DNA of 42,779 nt from an uncultured Pelagibacteraceae bacterium (GTDB taxonomy: Bacteria; Pseudomonadota; Alphaproteobacteria; Pelagibacterales; Pelagibacteraceae). A model generated the notes under the pieces. The model was not told the origin of the DNA and did no database searches. It saw only the letters and a program-made list of their open reading frames with translations. The position numbers were made by a program, and so were the translations under genes. Within the stretch, counting starts at the first letter, position 1, and each line of letters opens with the position of its first letter. Shown piece by piece: positions 35,674 to 42,779 of this stretch. The stretch lies in NCBI GenBank assembly GCA_902545825.1, contig CACCHS010000007.1:1-42779 (forward strand), read 5' to 3'.

Positions 35674-36913
35674 CTAAATATTTTATCATTTCTAAAGACG
35701 ATTTTATCCCATCTTCATGAAAACCATATCCAAAATAACTACCAGAAAATAAAAGATTGCTCTTATTTTGTATTTCTTTTAAATTTATTTGGTTCTCAAG
35801 AGCATCCATATCGTAATAAGGATGCGTAAAATCTATTTTTTTTAAAATTTTTTCATCATCTAATTTCACAATTGGATTAAGTGTTAAAAAAATATTTTTT
35901 TTTATTTTCAAATTTTGAAGAAGATTTAACCAATACGTTATACAACTATTATTTAAGTTTTTGCTGTCAATTGAAGAGTTCCAAGCAGACCATGCTTTGA
36001 GGTTTTTTGGCATAACTCTACTATCTGTATGAATAACTGCTGTATTTTTTTTATATTTAAATTTTGAAAGTATTTGTTTTTCTTTATCAGTTGGATTTTC
36101 TATTAATTTAATTGCATCATTTGCATGTGTTGCCAGAATAACTTTATCGTAATCAAAAAACTCATTTTCTTCTCCATAAAAAACTCTAATTCCTTGATTA
36201 TTTCTTTTAACCTTTTTTATCTCATAGTTTTTATAGTGTTCACCACTAATATTTTTTAAAACTTTATTTACATATGATCTACTTCTATCTTTTACTGTAT
36301 ACCATTGCGGTCTATTTCTAATTTTAAACAATCCATGATTTTGAAAAAATTTTAAAAAAAAAGCAAATGGTATTTGTTTTGCTTCATACGGAGGCATTGA
36401 CCATATGGCAGATACCATTGGAATTATATGATAGTTAATAAAATAATTTGAAAGTTTCTCTTTTTCTAAATACTGCCCCAATGTTAGTTTATTATCTTTT
36501 AAATTTAAATTTGAGCTTCTCTTATAAAATTTAATTATTTCTAAAAACATCTTTAAAAACTTTAAATTAAATAAATTTTTTCTACTTGAAAACATTCCGT
36601 TAAGACCTTTTCCACAATACTCAACTTCATTTGAAGGTGTTGTTACGGAAAAACTCATGTCACTTTTTTCTATTTCAACCTTATTTTGTTTAAAAAATTC
36701 TATTAAATTTGGATAAGTGTAATGATTAAAAACAATAAAACCGATATCAACTGGTATAAACTGTTTATCATTTTTATCTATATGTAGATCAATAGTGTAT
36801 GCATGCCCTCCAAAATGATCTCCTTTTTCAAAAAGATCTACCTTGTGTTTTTTTGATAAATAATATGCAGCACTTAACCCGGAGATACCTGATCCAACTA
36901 TAGCAATTTTCAT
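35666..36913 (-). CDS. FAD-dependent amine-oxidase-like protein (DUF1365-associated)
   Basis: A 415-residue flavoprotein. The N-terminus MKIAIVGSGISGLSAAYYLS is a Rossmann FAD loop, followed by DLFEKGDHFGGHAYTID (ribose-binding Glu and the GG doublet). FIPVDIGFIVFNHYTYPNLI, MVSAIWSMPPYEAKQIPFAF, DKVILATHANDAIKLI and the C-terminal LLFSGSYFGYGFHEDGIKSS are typical of the flavoproteins encoded beside DUF1365 and CFA synthase. It probably acts on a lipid acyl chain (inference from neighbours). It starts 9 bases after the EamA gene and overlaps DUF1365. Confidence 0.9.
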   Translation of the reverse strand: MKIAIVGSGISGLSAAYYLSKKHKVDLFEKGDHFGGHAYTIDLHIDKNDKQFIPVDIGFIVFNHYTYPNLIEFFKQNKVEIEKSDMSFSVTTPSNEVEYCGKGLNGMFSSRKNLFNLKFLKMFLEIIKFYKRSSNLNLKDNKLTLGQYLEKEKLSNYFINYHIIPMVSAIWSMPPYEAKQIPFAFFLKFFQNHGLFKIRNRPQWYTVKDRSRSYVNKVLKNISGEHYKNYEIKKVKRNNQGIRVFYGEENEFFDYDKVILATHANDAIKLIENPTDKEKQILSKFKYKKNTAVIHTDSRVMPKNLKAWSAWNSSIDSKNLNNSCITYWLNLLQNLKIKKNIFLTLNPIVKLDDEKILKKIDFTHPYYDMDALENQINLKEIQNKSNLLFSGSYFGYGFHEDGIKSSLEMIKYLDD

Positions 36914-36922
36914 TTTAAATAA

Positions 36923-37804
36923 TTATTTGTTTAGAATAGTTTGATTTTCATTCTTAATTGAAGTGTAAAATTGAAGCAAAACAGCAATTATAACAATTGT
37001 ACCTCCTATCAAAACCATAAAAGATGAATTTTCGTTGATAAACAGCCATGCCCAAAATGGTCCTAAAACTGCTTCAGTTAACATTATTATTCCAACCATT
37101 GCTGAAGGCGTTGATCTGGCACCAATGGTAATTAAAATAAATCCAAAACCTAATTGAAAAAATCCTGCTAAAAATCCTAAAAAAATATCGTGAGCGGATA
37201 TGTTTATTTTTCCGGCGATAATATATCCTATTATCATAGCAGTAATTCCAGCATAGAGCTGTAATGGAACCATATCTACGTTTGGATACTTTCTAATTAT
37301 TAAAATCAGAATTGCAAAAGATACAGGCATAATAAATGCGGCTAGGTTTCCTGACATTTGCCCAGGCTCTAAATCAGATCCAACCATTAATATAATGCCA
37401 GAAATTGCAAGAAATATTGAGACAAGAGTTATTTTAGATATTTTTTCTTTTAAAAAAAAATATCCAAAGATTGCTAAAAAAATTGTTTGAGTTTGAATTA
37501 TGAAATTAGTATTTGCAACTGTGGTGTTGTACATAGCAAAAACATATCCACAAAAACCTGATGATAAAATTATACCTCCAAATATTCCAGGAATTCCAGA
37601 GTTATAAAAAGCCCTTAAAATTTTCTTTTTATAAGAAATTAAAAGAAAAATAAATACAACTATAATAAAAAATAAAGATCTCCAAAACAGTATTTGCCAC
37701 AAAGTTGCTCCCTCAAAAGACTTAACAATTAAACCACCAAAGCTTAAACTGCATGCTCCAAAAAATACTAGTAATGGTCCAGGTATTTTAAATATTAAAT
37801 TCAT
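36923..37804 (-). CDS. EamA/DMT family transporter (copy 3)
   Basis: A 293-residue protein with ten hydrophobic segments and two EamA repeats: FGACSLSFGGLIVKSFEGAT near the start, NTNFIIQTQTIFLAIFGYFF in the first repeat and VGIIMLTEAVLGPFWAWLF in the second. It sits between pxpC (4-base overlap) and the FAD amine-oxidase-like gene, so 5-oxoproline or a related amino acid is a reasonable but unproven substrate. Confidence 0.88.
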   Translation of the reverse strand: MNLIFKIPGPLLVFFGACSLSFGGLIVKSFEGATLWQILFWRSLFFIIVVFIFLLISYKKKILRAFYNSGIPGIFGGIILSSGFCGYVFAMYNTTVANTNFIIQTQTIFLAIFGYFFLKEKISKITLVSIFLAISGIILMVGSDLEPGQMSGNLAAFIMPVSFAILILIIRKYPNVDMVPLQLYAGITAMIIGYIIAGKINISAHDIFLGFLAGFFQLGFGFILITIGARSTPSAMVGIIMLTEAVLGPFWAWLFINENSSFMVLIGGTIVIIAVLLQFYTSIKNENQTILNK

Positions 37805-38748
37805 TTTATTTGGTTTATTAAATTATCAGTTTCTAATCTATATATTTCATAAATTTTTTCTGCTTCTGGAAGATTGACTAACTTAAATTTTATTTTTGTA
37901 TTTGGTACAAGTTGAACAAGTTTATCATAATCCGCACTGATAACTACTCCAATTTTTGGGTATCCTCCTATTGTCCCGTGATCTGAAAGCATAATTATTG
38001 GGTCACCGTCTGGAGGTATTTGTATTGTGCCTTTAACTATACCTTCTGATCTAATATTTTTTTCCTTTATATTTTCAATAATTGGTCCTTTAATTCTCAT
38101 TCCCATTCTATCTGTAAGTTTTGTGACAATGAATTCTTTATTTAGAAAATTTTCCACTGCTTTTTTTGAAAAAAAATCAAAATTTGTCGCTTTGATTATT
38201 CTAATGTATTCTATTTTTGTATTAATATATTTAATTTTTTTTTGTGTTTTAAAATCAGATGTTTGCTTAATCAATATTTTTTGATTTACAAATAATTTTT
38301 CTCCTTTGAATGGTCCAACTTTTGCTCTTGAAAATGTTGAATAACTGTTCAAAATTTTTTCTAATACAAAGCCACCTGATACTGATAAATAACCATACAC
38401 AGATTTATTTGTTGAAATAATATCTAGCTCATCTTCATTTTCTAAAATATAATTTTTGTAACATTCGCCATTAATTAATTTTTTATTTTTTTTTGTAATA
38501 CTAAAATTAACATCTCCTGTAACAGCAATTACTGTTGATTTACCGTGAAATTTTAACAGCGGTCCTTGATAGGCAAATTCAATTGCGGCCTCATATTTGT
38601 TATTTACCAAAGTATTTGATAGCAAATAGTTTCTATTATCCATTGCTCCACTAAACGGTAATCCAATATGATAAAAATTTTCTCTTCCAAAATCTTGGAA
38701 AGTTGAATTAATTCCTGGTCTTAAAACTTCAAAAAAATTACTTTTCAT
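37801..38748 (-). CDS. pxpC: 5-oxoprolinase subunit C
   Basis: PxpC (YbgK/KipA-like, biotin-dependent carboxyltransferase fold) forms the ATP-dependent 5-oxoprolinase PxpABC, which opens 5-oxoproline to glutamate. The 315-residue protein has EVLRPGINSTFQDFGRENFY, GLPFSGAMDNRNYLLSN, AYQGPLLKFHGKSTVIAVTG, SYSTFSRAKVGPFKGEKL, SEGIVKGTIQIPPDGDPIIM and GTIGGYPKIGVVISADYDKL, the full set of family blocks. It overlaps pxpB by 11 bases and the EamA gene by 4. Confidence 0.94.
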   Translation of the reverse strand: MKSNFFEVLRPGINSTFQDFGRENFYHIGLPFSGAMDNRNYLLSNTLVNNKYEAAIEFAYQGPLLKFHGKSTVIAVTGDVNFSITKKNKKLINGECYKNYILENEDELDIISTNKSVYGYLSVSGGFVLEKILNSYSTFSRAKVGPFKGEKLFVNQKILIKQTSDFKTQKKIKYINTKIEYIRIIKATNFDFFSKKAVENFLNKEFIVTKLTDRMGMRIKGPIIENIKEKNIRSEGIVKGTIQIPPDGDPIIMLSDHGTIGGYPKIGVVISADYDKLVQLVPNTKIKFKLVNLPEAEKIYEIYRLETDNLINQIK

Positions 38749-39415
38749 TTAATTTTAAAAATTCATTTTTTGATATTGAATAAAAATGAACGTTATCTCC
38801 TGGATTAATTAAAACTGGATTTACTTTATTATTTGAATTAAAAATTTTGCAGGGTGTTTTTCCGATAATATTCCACCCCCCTGGACTTTCAAAAGTATAT
38901 ATATTTGAGAATTGTTCAGTTATTCCGACAGAACCCTTTGGTACTTTTACTCTAGGTGTTTTTAATCTATCTGTTCTTAATTCTTTAGAAATATCACCTA
39001 AAAATGGCATACCAGCTACAAAACCAGTCATATAACAAAAATAACTTTTATTAAGATATTTTTCTAATATTTCCTCGACGTTTAATTTAAGTTTTTTAAT
39101 TAATCTTTCTTTATCAAGAAAAAATTCTTCATCACAACAAATTGGTATTTTAATTTTTTTATTTTTTTGCTCATCAATATTAAAAGTTTTTATGTCTTCA
39201 ATTTTTTTTTTTAACTCTATAAAATTTGTTTTTTTTAAATCAAAAGAAACTATTAATTTGTTGTAAGAAGGAGTTAAATTTATTATTTCCTCTAAATTTG
39301 CTTTCTTTAGGCTGTTAAAGAAAGAAATTACTTTTTTGTTAGTTTCTTTATTTATTTCGTCACCGAAATCATAATAAATTGATGAGTCGCCAAGATTTAA
39401 TATATTTTTGATCAT
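38738..39415 (-). CDS. pxpB: 5-oxoprolinase subunit B
   Basis: PxpB (YbgJ/KipI-like) is the partner of PxpC. The 225-residue protein shows GDSSIYYDFGDEINKETNKK, LTPSYNKLIVSFDL, the cyclophilin-like part YFCYMTGFVAGMPFLGDISK, RLKTPRVKVPKGSVGI and the end GGWNIIGKTPCKIFN with NPGDNVHFY. It is the first gene of a seven-gene minus-strand run (39415 to 33178) and divergent from pxpA, with 19 bases between the two start codons. Confidence 0.94.
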   Translation of the reverse strand: MIKNILNLGDSSIYYDFGDEINKETNKKVISFFNSLKKANLEEIINLTPSYNKLIVSFDLKKTNFIELKKKIEDIKTFNIDEQKNKKIKIPICCDEEFFLDKERLIKKLKLNVEEILEKYLNKSYFCYMTGFVAGMPFLGDISKELRTDRLKTPRVKVPKGSVGITEQFSNIYTFESPGGWNIIGKTPCKIFNSNNKVNPVLINPGDNVHFYSISKNEFLKLNEK

Positions 39416-39420
39416 CTCAT

Positions 39421-39428
39421 GTTATACT
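39421..39428. promoter_or_regulatory. Overlapping -10 boxes of divergent pxpB and pxpA
   Basis: GTTATACT reads TATACT on the plus strand (39423-39428, 6 bases before the pxpA ATG at 39435) and TATAAC on the minus strand (39426-39421, 5 bases before the pxpB ATG at 39415). Transcription would start at or next to each ATG, giving leaderless mRNAs. I find no strong -35 on either side. Confidence 0.4.
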
Positions 39429-39434
39429 TTATCA

Positions 39435-40217
39435 ATGAAAGGTATGGAAATTAATATTAATTGTGATTTAGGTGAAAAATCAGAATTACATTCTATAGAA
39501 AATGATCCTGAATTACTTAAAATTGTCAATTCCGCAAGCATAGCTTGTGGTTATCATGCTGGAGATGAAGAAACAATGCACTCTACAATAAAAATTTCAA
39601 AACAAAATGGCGTAAGCATAGGAGCTCATCCATCTTTTAAAGATCTTGAAAATTTTGGGAGAAGTAGAATTAACCTATCTGAAAAAGAAATAATCAATTT
39701 AATAATAGATCAGTATAATATACTTCAAAACATAGCTGATCAGCATAATGAAAGAGTTTCTCATATAAAACCACATGGGGCGCTAAATAATATGGCATGT
39801 GAAGATATTGGGCTTGCGGAAATACTTGCTAAAACAATAAAAAGCATCAGTAAAGATTTGATCTATTTAGTACCTACCGGTTCAAAAATGGAAATTGCTG
39901 CAAAAAAGTTTGATATGAAAATAGCTTGTGAAATATTTGCCGATAGAAATTATGAAGATGATGGAAATTTAGTTTCTAGATCAAAAAAAGAGGCTTTGAT
40001 AACTAATCCTGAAATAGCTAAAAAACATATTTTAGAAATGGTAAAAAATCAGGCGATAAATTGTCTCTCCGGTAAAAAAATACCTTGCGAAATAGACTCG
40101 GTCTGTATACACGGAGATAATCAAAGTTCTTTAAAGACTGCTAAGATTGTTAAGCAAAATTTAATGAATAATGATTTAATATTAAAACCATTAAACAAAC
40201 TAGGAAAATTTAATTGA
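39435..40217 (+). CDS. pxpA: 5-oxoprolinase subunit A (LamB/YcsF family)
   Basis: PxpA completes the 5-oxoprolinase. The protein has EININCDLGEKSELHSIEND, NSASIACGYHAGDEETMHST, GVSIGAHPSFKDLENFGRS, HIKPHGALNNMA, CEIFADRNYEDDGNLVSRSK and SVCIHGDNQSSL, the family blocks in order. Starts at 39435 (MKGMEININ) or 39444 (MEININ) are both plausible; a longer frame from 39408 would run through the promoter region and overlap pxpB, so I reject it. It ends in a TGATG overlap with the TPR gene. Confidence 0.94.
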   Translation: MKGMEININCDLGEKSELHSIENDPELLKIVNSASIACGYHAGDEETMHSTIKISKQNGVSIGAHPSFKDLENFGRSRINLSEKEIINLIIDQYNILQNIADQHNERVSHIKPHGALNNMACEDIGLAEILAKTIKSISKDLIYLVPTGSKMEIAAKKFDMKIACEIFADRNYEDDGNLVSRSKKEALITNPEIAKKHILEMVKNQAINCLSGKKIPCEIDSVCIHGDNQSSLKTAKIVKQNLMNNDLILKPLNKLGKFN

Positions 40218-40708
40218 TGAAAAAACTTTTTGTAATCATAACAATATTTTTTTTAAGCACTAATTTATATGCTGCTGGTGGAAGTTCTGGAGGAGATGGA
40301 CAAGAAAACAAACAATCCAATTACAAATCAGCAGTAAACTATATTAAAGCTGGAAAAAAACTTGAAAAAAAAGGCAAAATTGAAAAAGCAAAAGTGAAAT
40401 ATGAAAAAGCTTTTAAAAGATTGCTAAAAGCAAATGATAAAGATCCTTCTAATCCTGATGTTTTAAATTATCTTGGTTTTACTTCTAGAAAACTTGGGGA
40501 TTTTAAAAGTGCAGAGAATTACTACCTCTCAGGTTTAAAAATAAATCCTAATCATAATGGAATAAATGAGTATTTAGGTGAATTATATTTATCCACTAAT
40601 AGACCAGAGAAAGCAAAAGAAAGATTGGCGGTACTCCAAAATTGTAATTGTGAGGAGTATGAAGAGTTAAAAGCTATCATAGATGGAACAAAACAATCTA
40701 AGTATTAA
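40217..40708 (+). CDS. Exported TPR-repeat protein
   Basis: A 163-residue protein with a signal peptide (MKKLFVIITIFFLSTNLYA) followed by a Gly/Ser-rich stretch and about three TPR-like helical pairs: YIKAGKKLEKKGKIEKAKVK, NPDVLNYLGFTSRKLGDFKS, and NHNGINEYLGELYLSTNRPE with KAKERL. A Cys pair (NCNCEEYEEL) lies near the C-terminus. It is likely a periplasmic scaffold of unknown partner. I use the ATG at 40217, which shares a base with the pxpA TGA, rather than the TTG just before it. Confidence 0.85.
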   Translation: MKKLFVIITIFFLSTNLYAAGGSSGGDGQENKQSNYKSAVNYIKAGKKLEKKGKIEKAKVKYEKAFKRLLKANDKDPSNPDVLNYLGFTSRKLGDFKSAENYYLSGLKINPNHNGINEYLGELYLSTNRPEKAKERLAVLQNCNCEEYEELKAIIDGTKQSKY

Positions 40709-40761
40709 ATTTTTCTTTTCTCAATATTGAAATATAAAAAAATTTAATTAATATAGATTTA

Positions 40762-41373
40762 TTGATTGAAGAACTAATTATACTCACACAGATTATATTC
40801 ATAGATATAATACTAGCGGCTGATAATGCAATTATTATTGGATTAATCGCCGCTAACTTTGTTCCTAAAAATAGGAGAAAAATTATACTATGGGGTGTTG
40901 CAGGCGCCTTAGTTTTTAAAGTCGTATTTGCATTATTTGCAACCTACTTATTTAAATTTTATTTTATAAAAATAATTGGCGGTTTACTATTAATTTGGAT
41001 TGTAAACGATTTAAGAAAAGATCTTTTTGAAATTAAAAAAGTAAAATCTCCCACAAAAAAATCTAAAGAGCCGTCATATATTCAAAGTATTTATAAAGTT
41101 TTATTTGCCGATATAACAATTAGTTTTGATAATGTAATTGGTGTCGTAGGTGCTTCCAAAGGTCATTTTGGATTTATGATTTTTGGATTAGTCCTATCGG
41201 TAATTTTGACTGGTGCTATGGCAACTTATTTAGCTAATTATATTCAAAAGCATTTATGGATTGCGTATGTAGGACTAGGTTTTATTTTAATTGTAGCTCT
41301 GCAGTTAGTAATTGGAGGATTAGTAGATTTAGAAGTTTTATCAATTAACGAAAATTTCAAAAAATATTTTTAG
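40762..41373 (+). CDS. TerC family integral membrane protein
   Basis: TerC-family proteins (Alx, MeeF/MeeY types) move metal ions such as manganese, often to supply exported enzymes. The 203-residue protein has EELIILTQIIFIDIILAADNA with the acidic AADNA membrane motif, PKNRRKIILWGVAGALVFKV, and the second-half ADITISFDNVIGVVGASKGH, the mirrored acidic motif. Seven hydrophobic segments are visible. The start is a TTG (40762); the protein begins exactly where the family does and no ATG is nearby. A weak TTGAAA-16-TAATAT promoter (40727-40754) precedes it. The stop interlocks with panB. Confidence 0.9.
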   Translation: MIEELIILTQIIFIDIILAADNAIIIGLIAANFVPKNRRKIILWGVAGALVFKVVFALFATYLFKFYFIKIIGGLLLIWIVNDLRKDLFEIKKVKSPTKKSKEPSYIQSIYKVLFADITISFDNVIGVVGASKGHFGFMIFGLVLSVILTGAMATYLANYIQKHLWIAYVGLGFILIVALQLVIGGLVDLEVLSINENFKKYF

Positions 41374-42146
41374 TAAGAATATTTTTTTGTCGGATATTTC
41401 TTAGATTTTACCTCTTGTTTAAATTTAAGTACCGCTGAATTTATTATTTTTTTTATATCAACGTATTTTTTAACAAATTTAATTTTAGCATCAGTTAAAC
41501 CAATAATATCATCTGTAACTAAAACTTGACCATCACAATAAACTGAAGCTCCAATTCCAATAGTAGGTATTTTAATAAGATTAGAAATTTTTTTTGAAAT
41601 ATCACTATAAGTGCACTCTAAAACTATTCCAAAAGCACCATTTTTTTCTAGAGCTTTTGCATCTCTTATTAATTTATTTTTTTCTTTTTGTGATTTACCT
41701 ACTGATTTAAATTTTCCTTTTACAGTCTGTGGTGTTAAACCTATATGGCCCAAAACTGGTATTTTGTTTTTGACTAAATGACTCACTATATGTTGCACCC
41801 TTTCTCCACCTTCCACTTTTACTGCATCACACTTAGTTTCTTTAATAGCAACTTTTGAATTCTTTAAAGCCTCAGATTTATTTCGATATGTATTATGAGG
41901 TAAATCAATTACGAGAAGACTTTTTTTAACACCCATTCTAACACTTTTAGTGTGTTCAATCATCATTTTGAGATTAACTTTTCTTGTTGTTTTGTAATTA
42001 TAAAGGACTGAACCCAAAGAATCACCAACCAATACTATATCAGCATGATTATCAACTATCTCAGCAATATTTTTTGAGTATGCTGTTAAACATACAATTT
42101 TAGATTTATTTTTTTTATCAATTATTTTTTTAATTTTTTTGTTCAT
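41370..42146 (-). CDS. panB: 3-methyl-2-oxobutanoate hydroxymethyltransferase
   Basis: PanB adds a hydroxymethyl group from 5,10-methylene-THF to 2-oxoisovalerate, making ketopantoate for coenzyme A. The 258-residue protein shows LTAYSKNIAEIVDNHADIVL, VGDSLGSVLYNYKTTRKVNL (metal-binding Asp), VIDLPHNTYRN, DAVKVEGGERVQHIV, VLGHIGLTPQTV, GIVLECTYSDISKKI and PTIGIGASVYCDGQVLVTDD. The usual PFGSY reads LPHNTY, a mild departure. Its start overlaps the guaA stop (TAATG). No panC is in the window. Confidence 0.94.
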   Translation of the reverse strand: MNKKIKKIIDKKNKSKIVCLTAYSKNIAEIVDNHADIVLVGDSLGSVLYNYKTTRKVNLKMMIEHTKSVRMGVKKSLLVIDLPHNTYRNKSEALKNSKVAIKETKCDAVKVEGGERVQHIVSHLVKNKIPVLGHIGLTPQTVKGKFKSVGKSQKEKNKLIRDAKALEKNGAFGIVLECTYSDISKKISNLIKIPTIGIGASVYCDGQVLVTDDIIGLTDAKIKFVKKYVDIKKIINSAVLKFKQEVKSKKYPTKKYSY

Positions 42147-42779
42147 TATTCTAATTCAATCGTGCTAGGTGGTTTTGATGTAATGTCGTAAACCACTCTG
42201 TTTATCCCTTTAATATTATTTATTATTTTATTTGACACAATTTGCATAAATTCTTTTTTAAAATAAAAAGTATTTGCTGTCATTCCGTCCTCTGATGTAA
42301 TTGCTCTTAGTAAGCACATATATTCATATGTTCTGTTGTCACCCATTACTCCTACAGTTTTAACTGGAAGTAAAGCTGCATAAGCTTGCCATATTTTATT
42401 ATATAAACTGTGACCCTTTAATTCTTTAATAAATATATCATCAGCCTCCTTTAAAATATTCACCTTTTCTTTAGTTATTTCCCCTGGCATTCTTATGGCC
42501 AACCCTGGGCCTGGAAACGGGTGTCTCAAAACAATTTCTTTCGACAATTTAAGCTCTAAACCTAGTTTTCTCACCTCATCTTTAAATAATAATCTCAATG
42601 GTTCAACCAATTTTAACTTCATTTTTTTTGGTAAACCTCCCACATTATGATGTGACTTAATTTTTGATGTTTGGCTTCCTGTAACTGACTTACTCTCAAT
42701 TAAATCGGGGTACAGAGTACCTTGTGCTAAATATTTTACATTTTTTATTTTTTTAGCATGCTTTTCAAAAATTTTAATG
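42146..42779 (-). CDS. guaA: GMP synthase (glutamine-hydrolysing), C-terminal part (runs off the window)
   Basis: GuaA aminates XMP to GMP. The minus-strand frame is open to the window edge, so what is seen is the C-terminal part, about 210 residues, not a complete gene. It begins in the ATP-pyrophosphatase domain ([39 protein letters not shown]), then the dimerisation domain [58 protein letters not shown], and the end [14 protein letters not shown]. It is followed with one-base overlap by panB. Confidence 0.97.
   Translation of the reverse strand, partial: IKIFEKHAKKIKNVKYLAQGTLYPDLIESKSVTGSQTSKIKSHHNVGGLPKKMKLKLVEPLRLLFKDEVRKLGLELKLSKEIVLRHPFPGPGLAIRMPGEITKEKVNILKEADDIFIKELKGHSLYNKIWQAYAALLPVKTVGVMGDNRTYEYMCLLRAITSEDGMTANTFYFKKEFMQIVSNKIINNIKGINRVVYDITSKPPSTIELE

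Noticed and set aside
39408..39434. Longer PxpA start at 39408
   Set aside because: It would overlap the pxpB start and read through the shared -10 region; the family begins at about MEININ.
1..42779. CRISPR array, prophage, transposase, toxin-antitoxin pair or defence island
   Set aside because: No spaced direct repeats, integrase, transposase or typical defence protein is present; the window is core and metabolic.

Overview
The window is very AT-rich, almost fully coding, with tiny or negative intergenic distances, short alphaproteobacterial versions of core proteins and A/U-rich codon use. Gene content and order (lptF-lptG-lptD-surA-pdxA-rsmA; fabD-fabG-acpP-gmk; rpsF-rpsR-rplI-dnaB; cvpA-purF) fit a streamlined marine alphaproteobacterium of the SAR11 (Pelagibacterales) type. 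That assignment is inferred from composition, compaction and protein style, not from a marker search. I see no phage, insertion sequence, CRISPR array, tRNA or rRNA, and no stretch over 300 bases lacks a gene.

Layout. 1-3.9 kb: start of a DUF2066 gene (minus), purM and a damaged purN (plus), then ndk and pepA (minus). 3.9-11.2 kb: LPS export and outer-membrane assembly (lptF, lptG, lptD, surA), then pdxA and rsmA (plus). 11.2-13.8 kb: fatty-acid genes fabD, fabG, acpP plus gmk (minus). 13.9-16.5 kb: rpsF-rpsR-rplI-dnaB (plus). 16.5-24.8 kb: RND/MMPL transporter, cvpA, purF, a PhnZ-like HD protein, EamA and MFS transporters, a charged helical-repeat protein and a 75-residue unknown (plus). 24.8-26.8 kb: glycine amidinotransferase-like enzyme with an EamA transporter (minus). 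26.9-30.8 kb: a SufU/NifU-like protein, HPP membrane protein, NAD formate dehydrogenase, SelO and a 57-residue membrane protein (plus). 30.8-33.2 kb: FAD oxidoreductase and TspO (minus) facing an SDR (plus). 33.2-39.4 kb: a seven-gene minus-strand run joining 5-oxoprolinase subunits (pxpB, pxpC), an EamA transporter and a lipid-modification set (FAD amine oxidase-like, DUF1365, CFA synthase-like, DUF3833). 39.4-41.4 kb: pxpA, a TPR protein and TerC (plus). 41.4-42.8 kb: panB and the 3' part of guaA (minus).

The most notable observation is a 59-base near-perfect copy (58/59) of an internal lptG segment inside purN, in the same codon phase. It adds family-foreign residues and lies just before a 12-A run where the purN frame is lost. 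Other points of interest are an HD protein with a complete six-ligand diiron pattern but without the PhnZ substrate glutamate, a PdxA whose substrate-binding GHTE motif reads GMTE, a coiled protein built of tandem 14-residue repeats, the merged 5-oxoproline/lipid-modification operon, symmetric -10 promoters between closely divergent genes, and convergent genes whose stop codons interlock in 4 bases.
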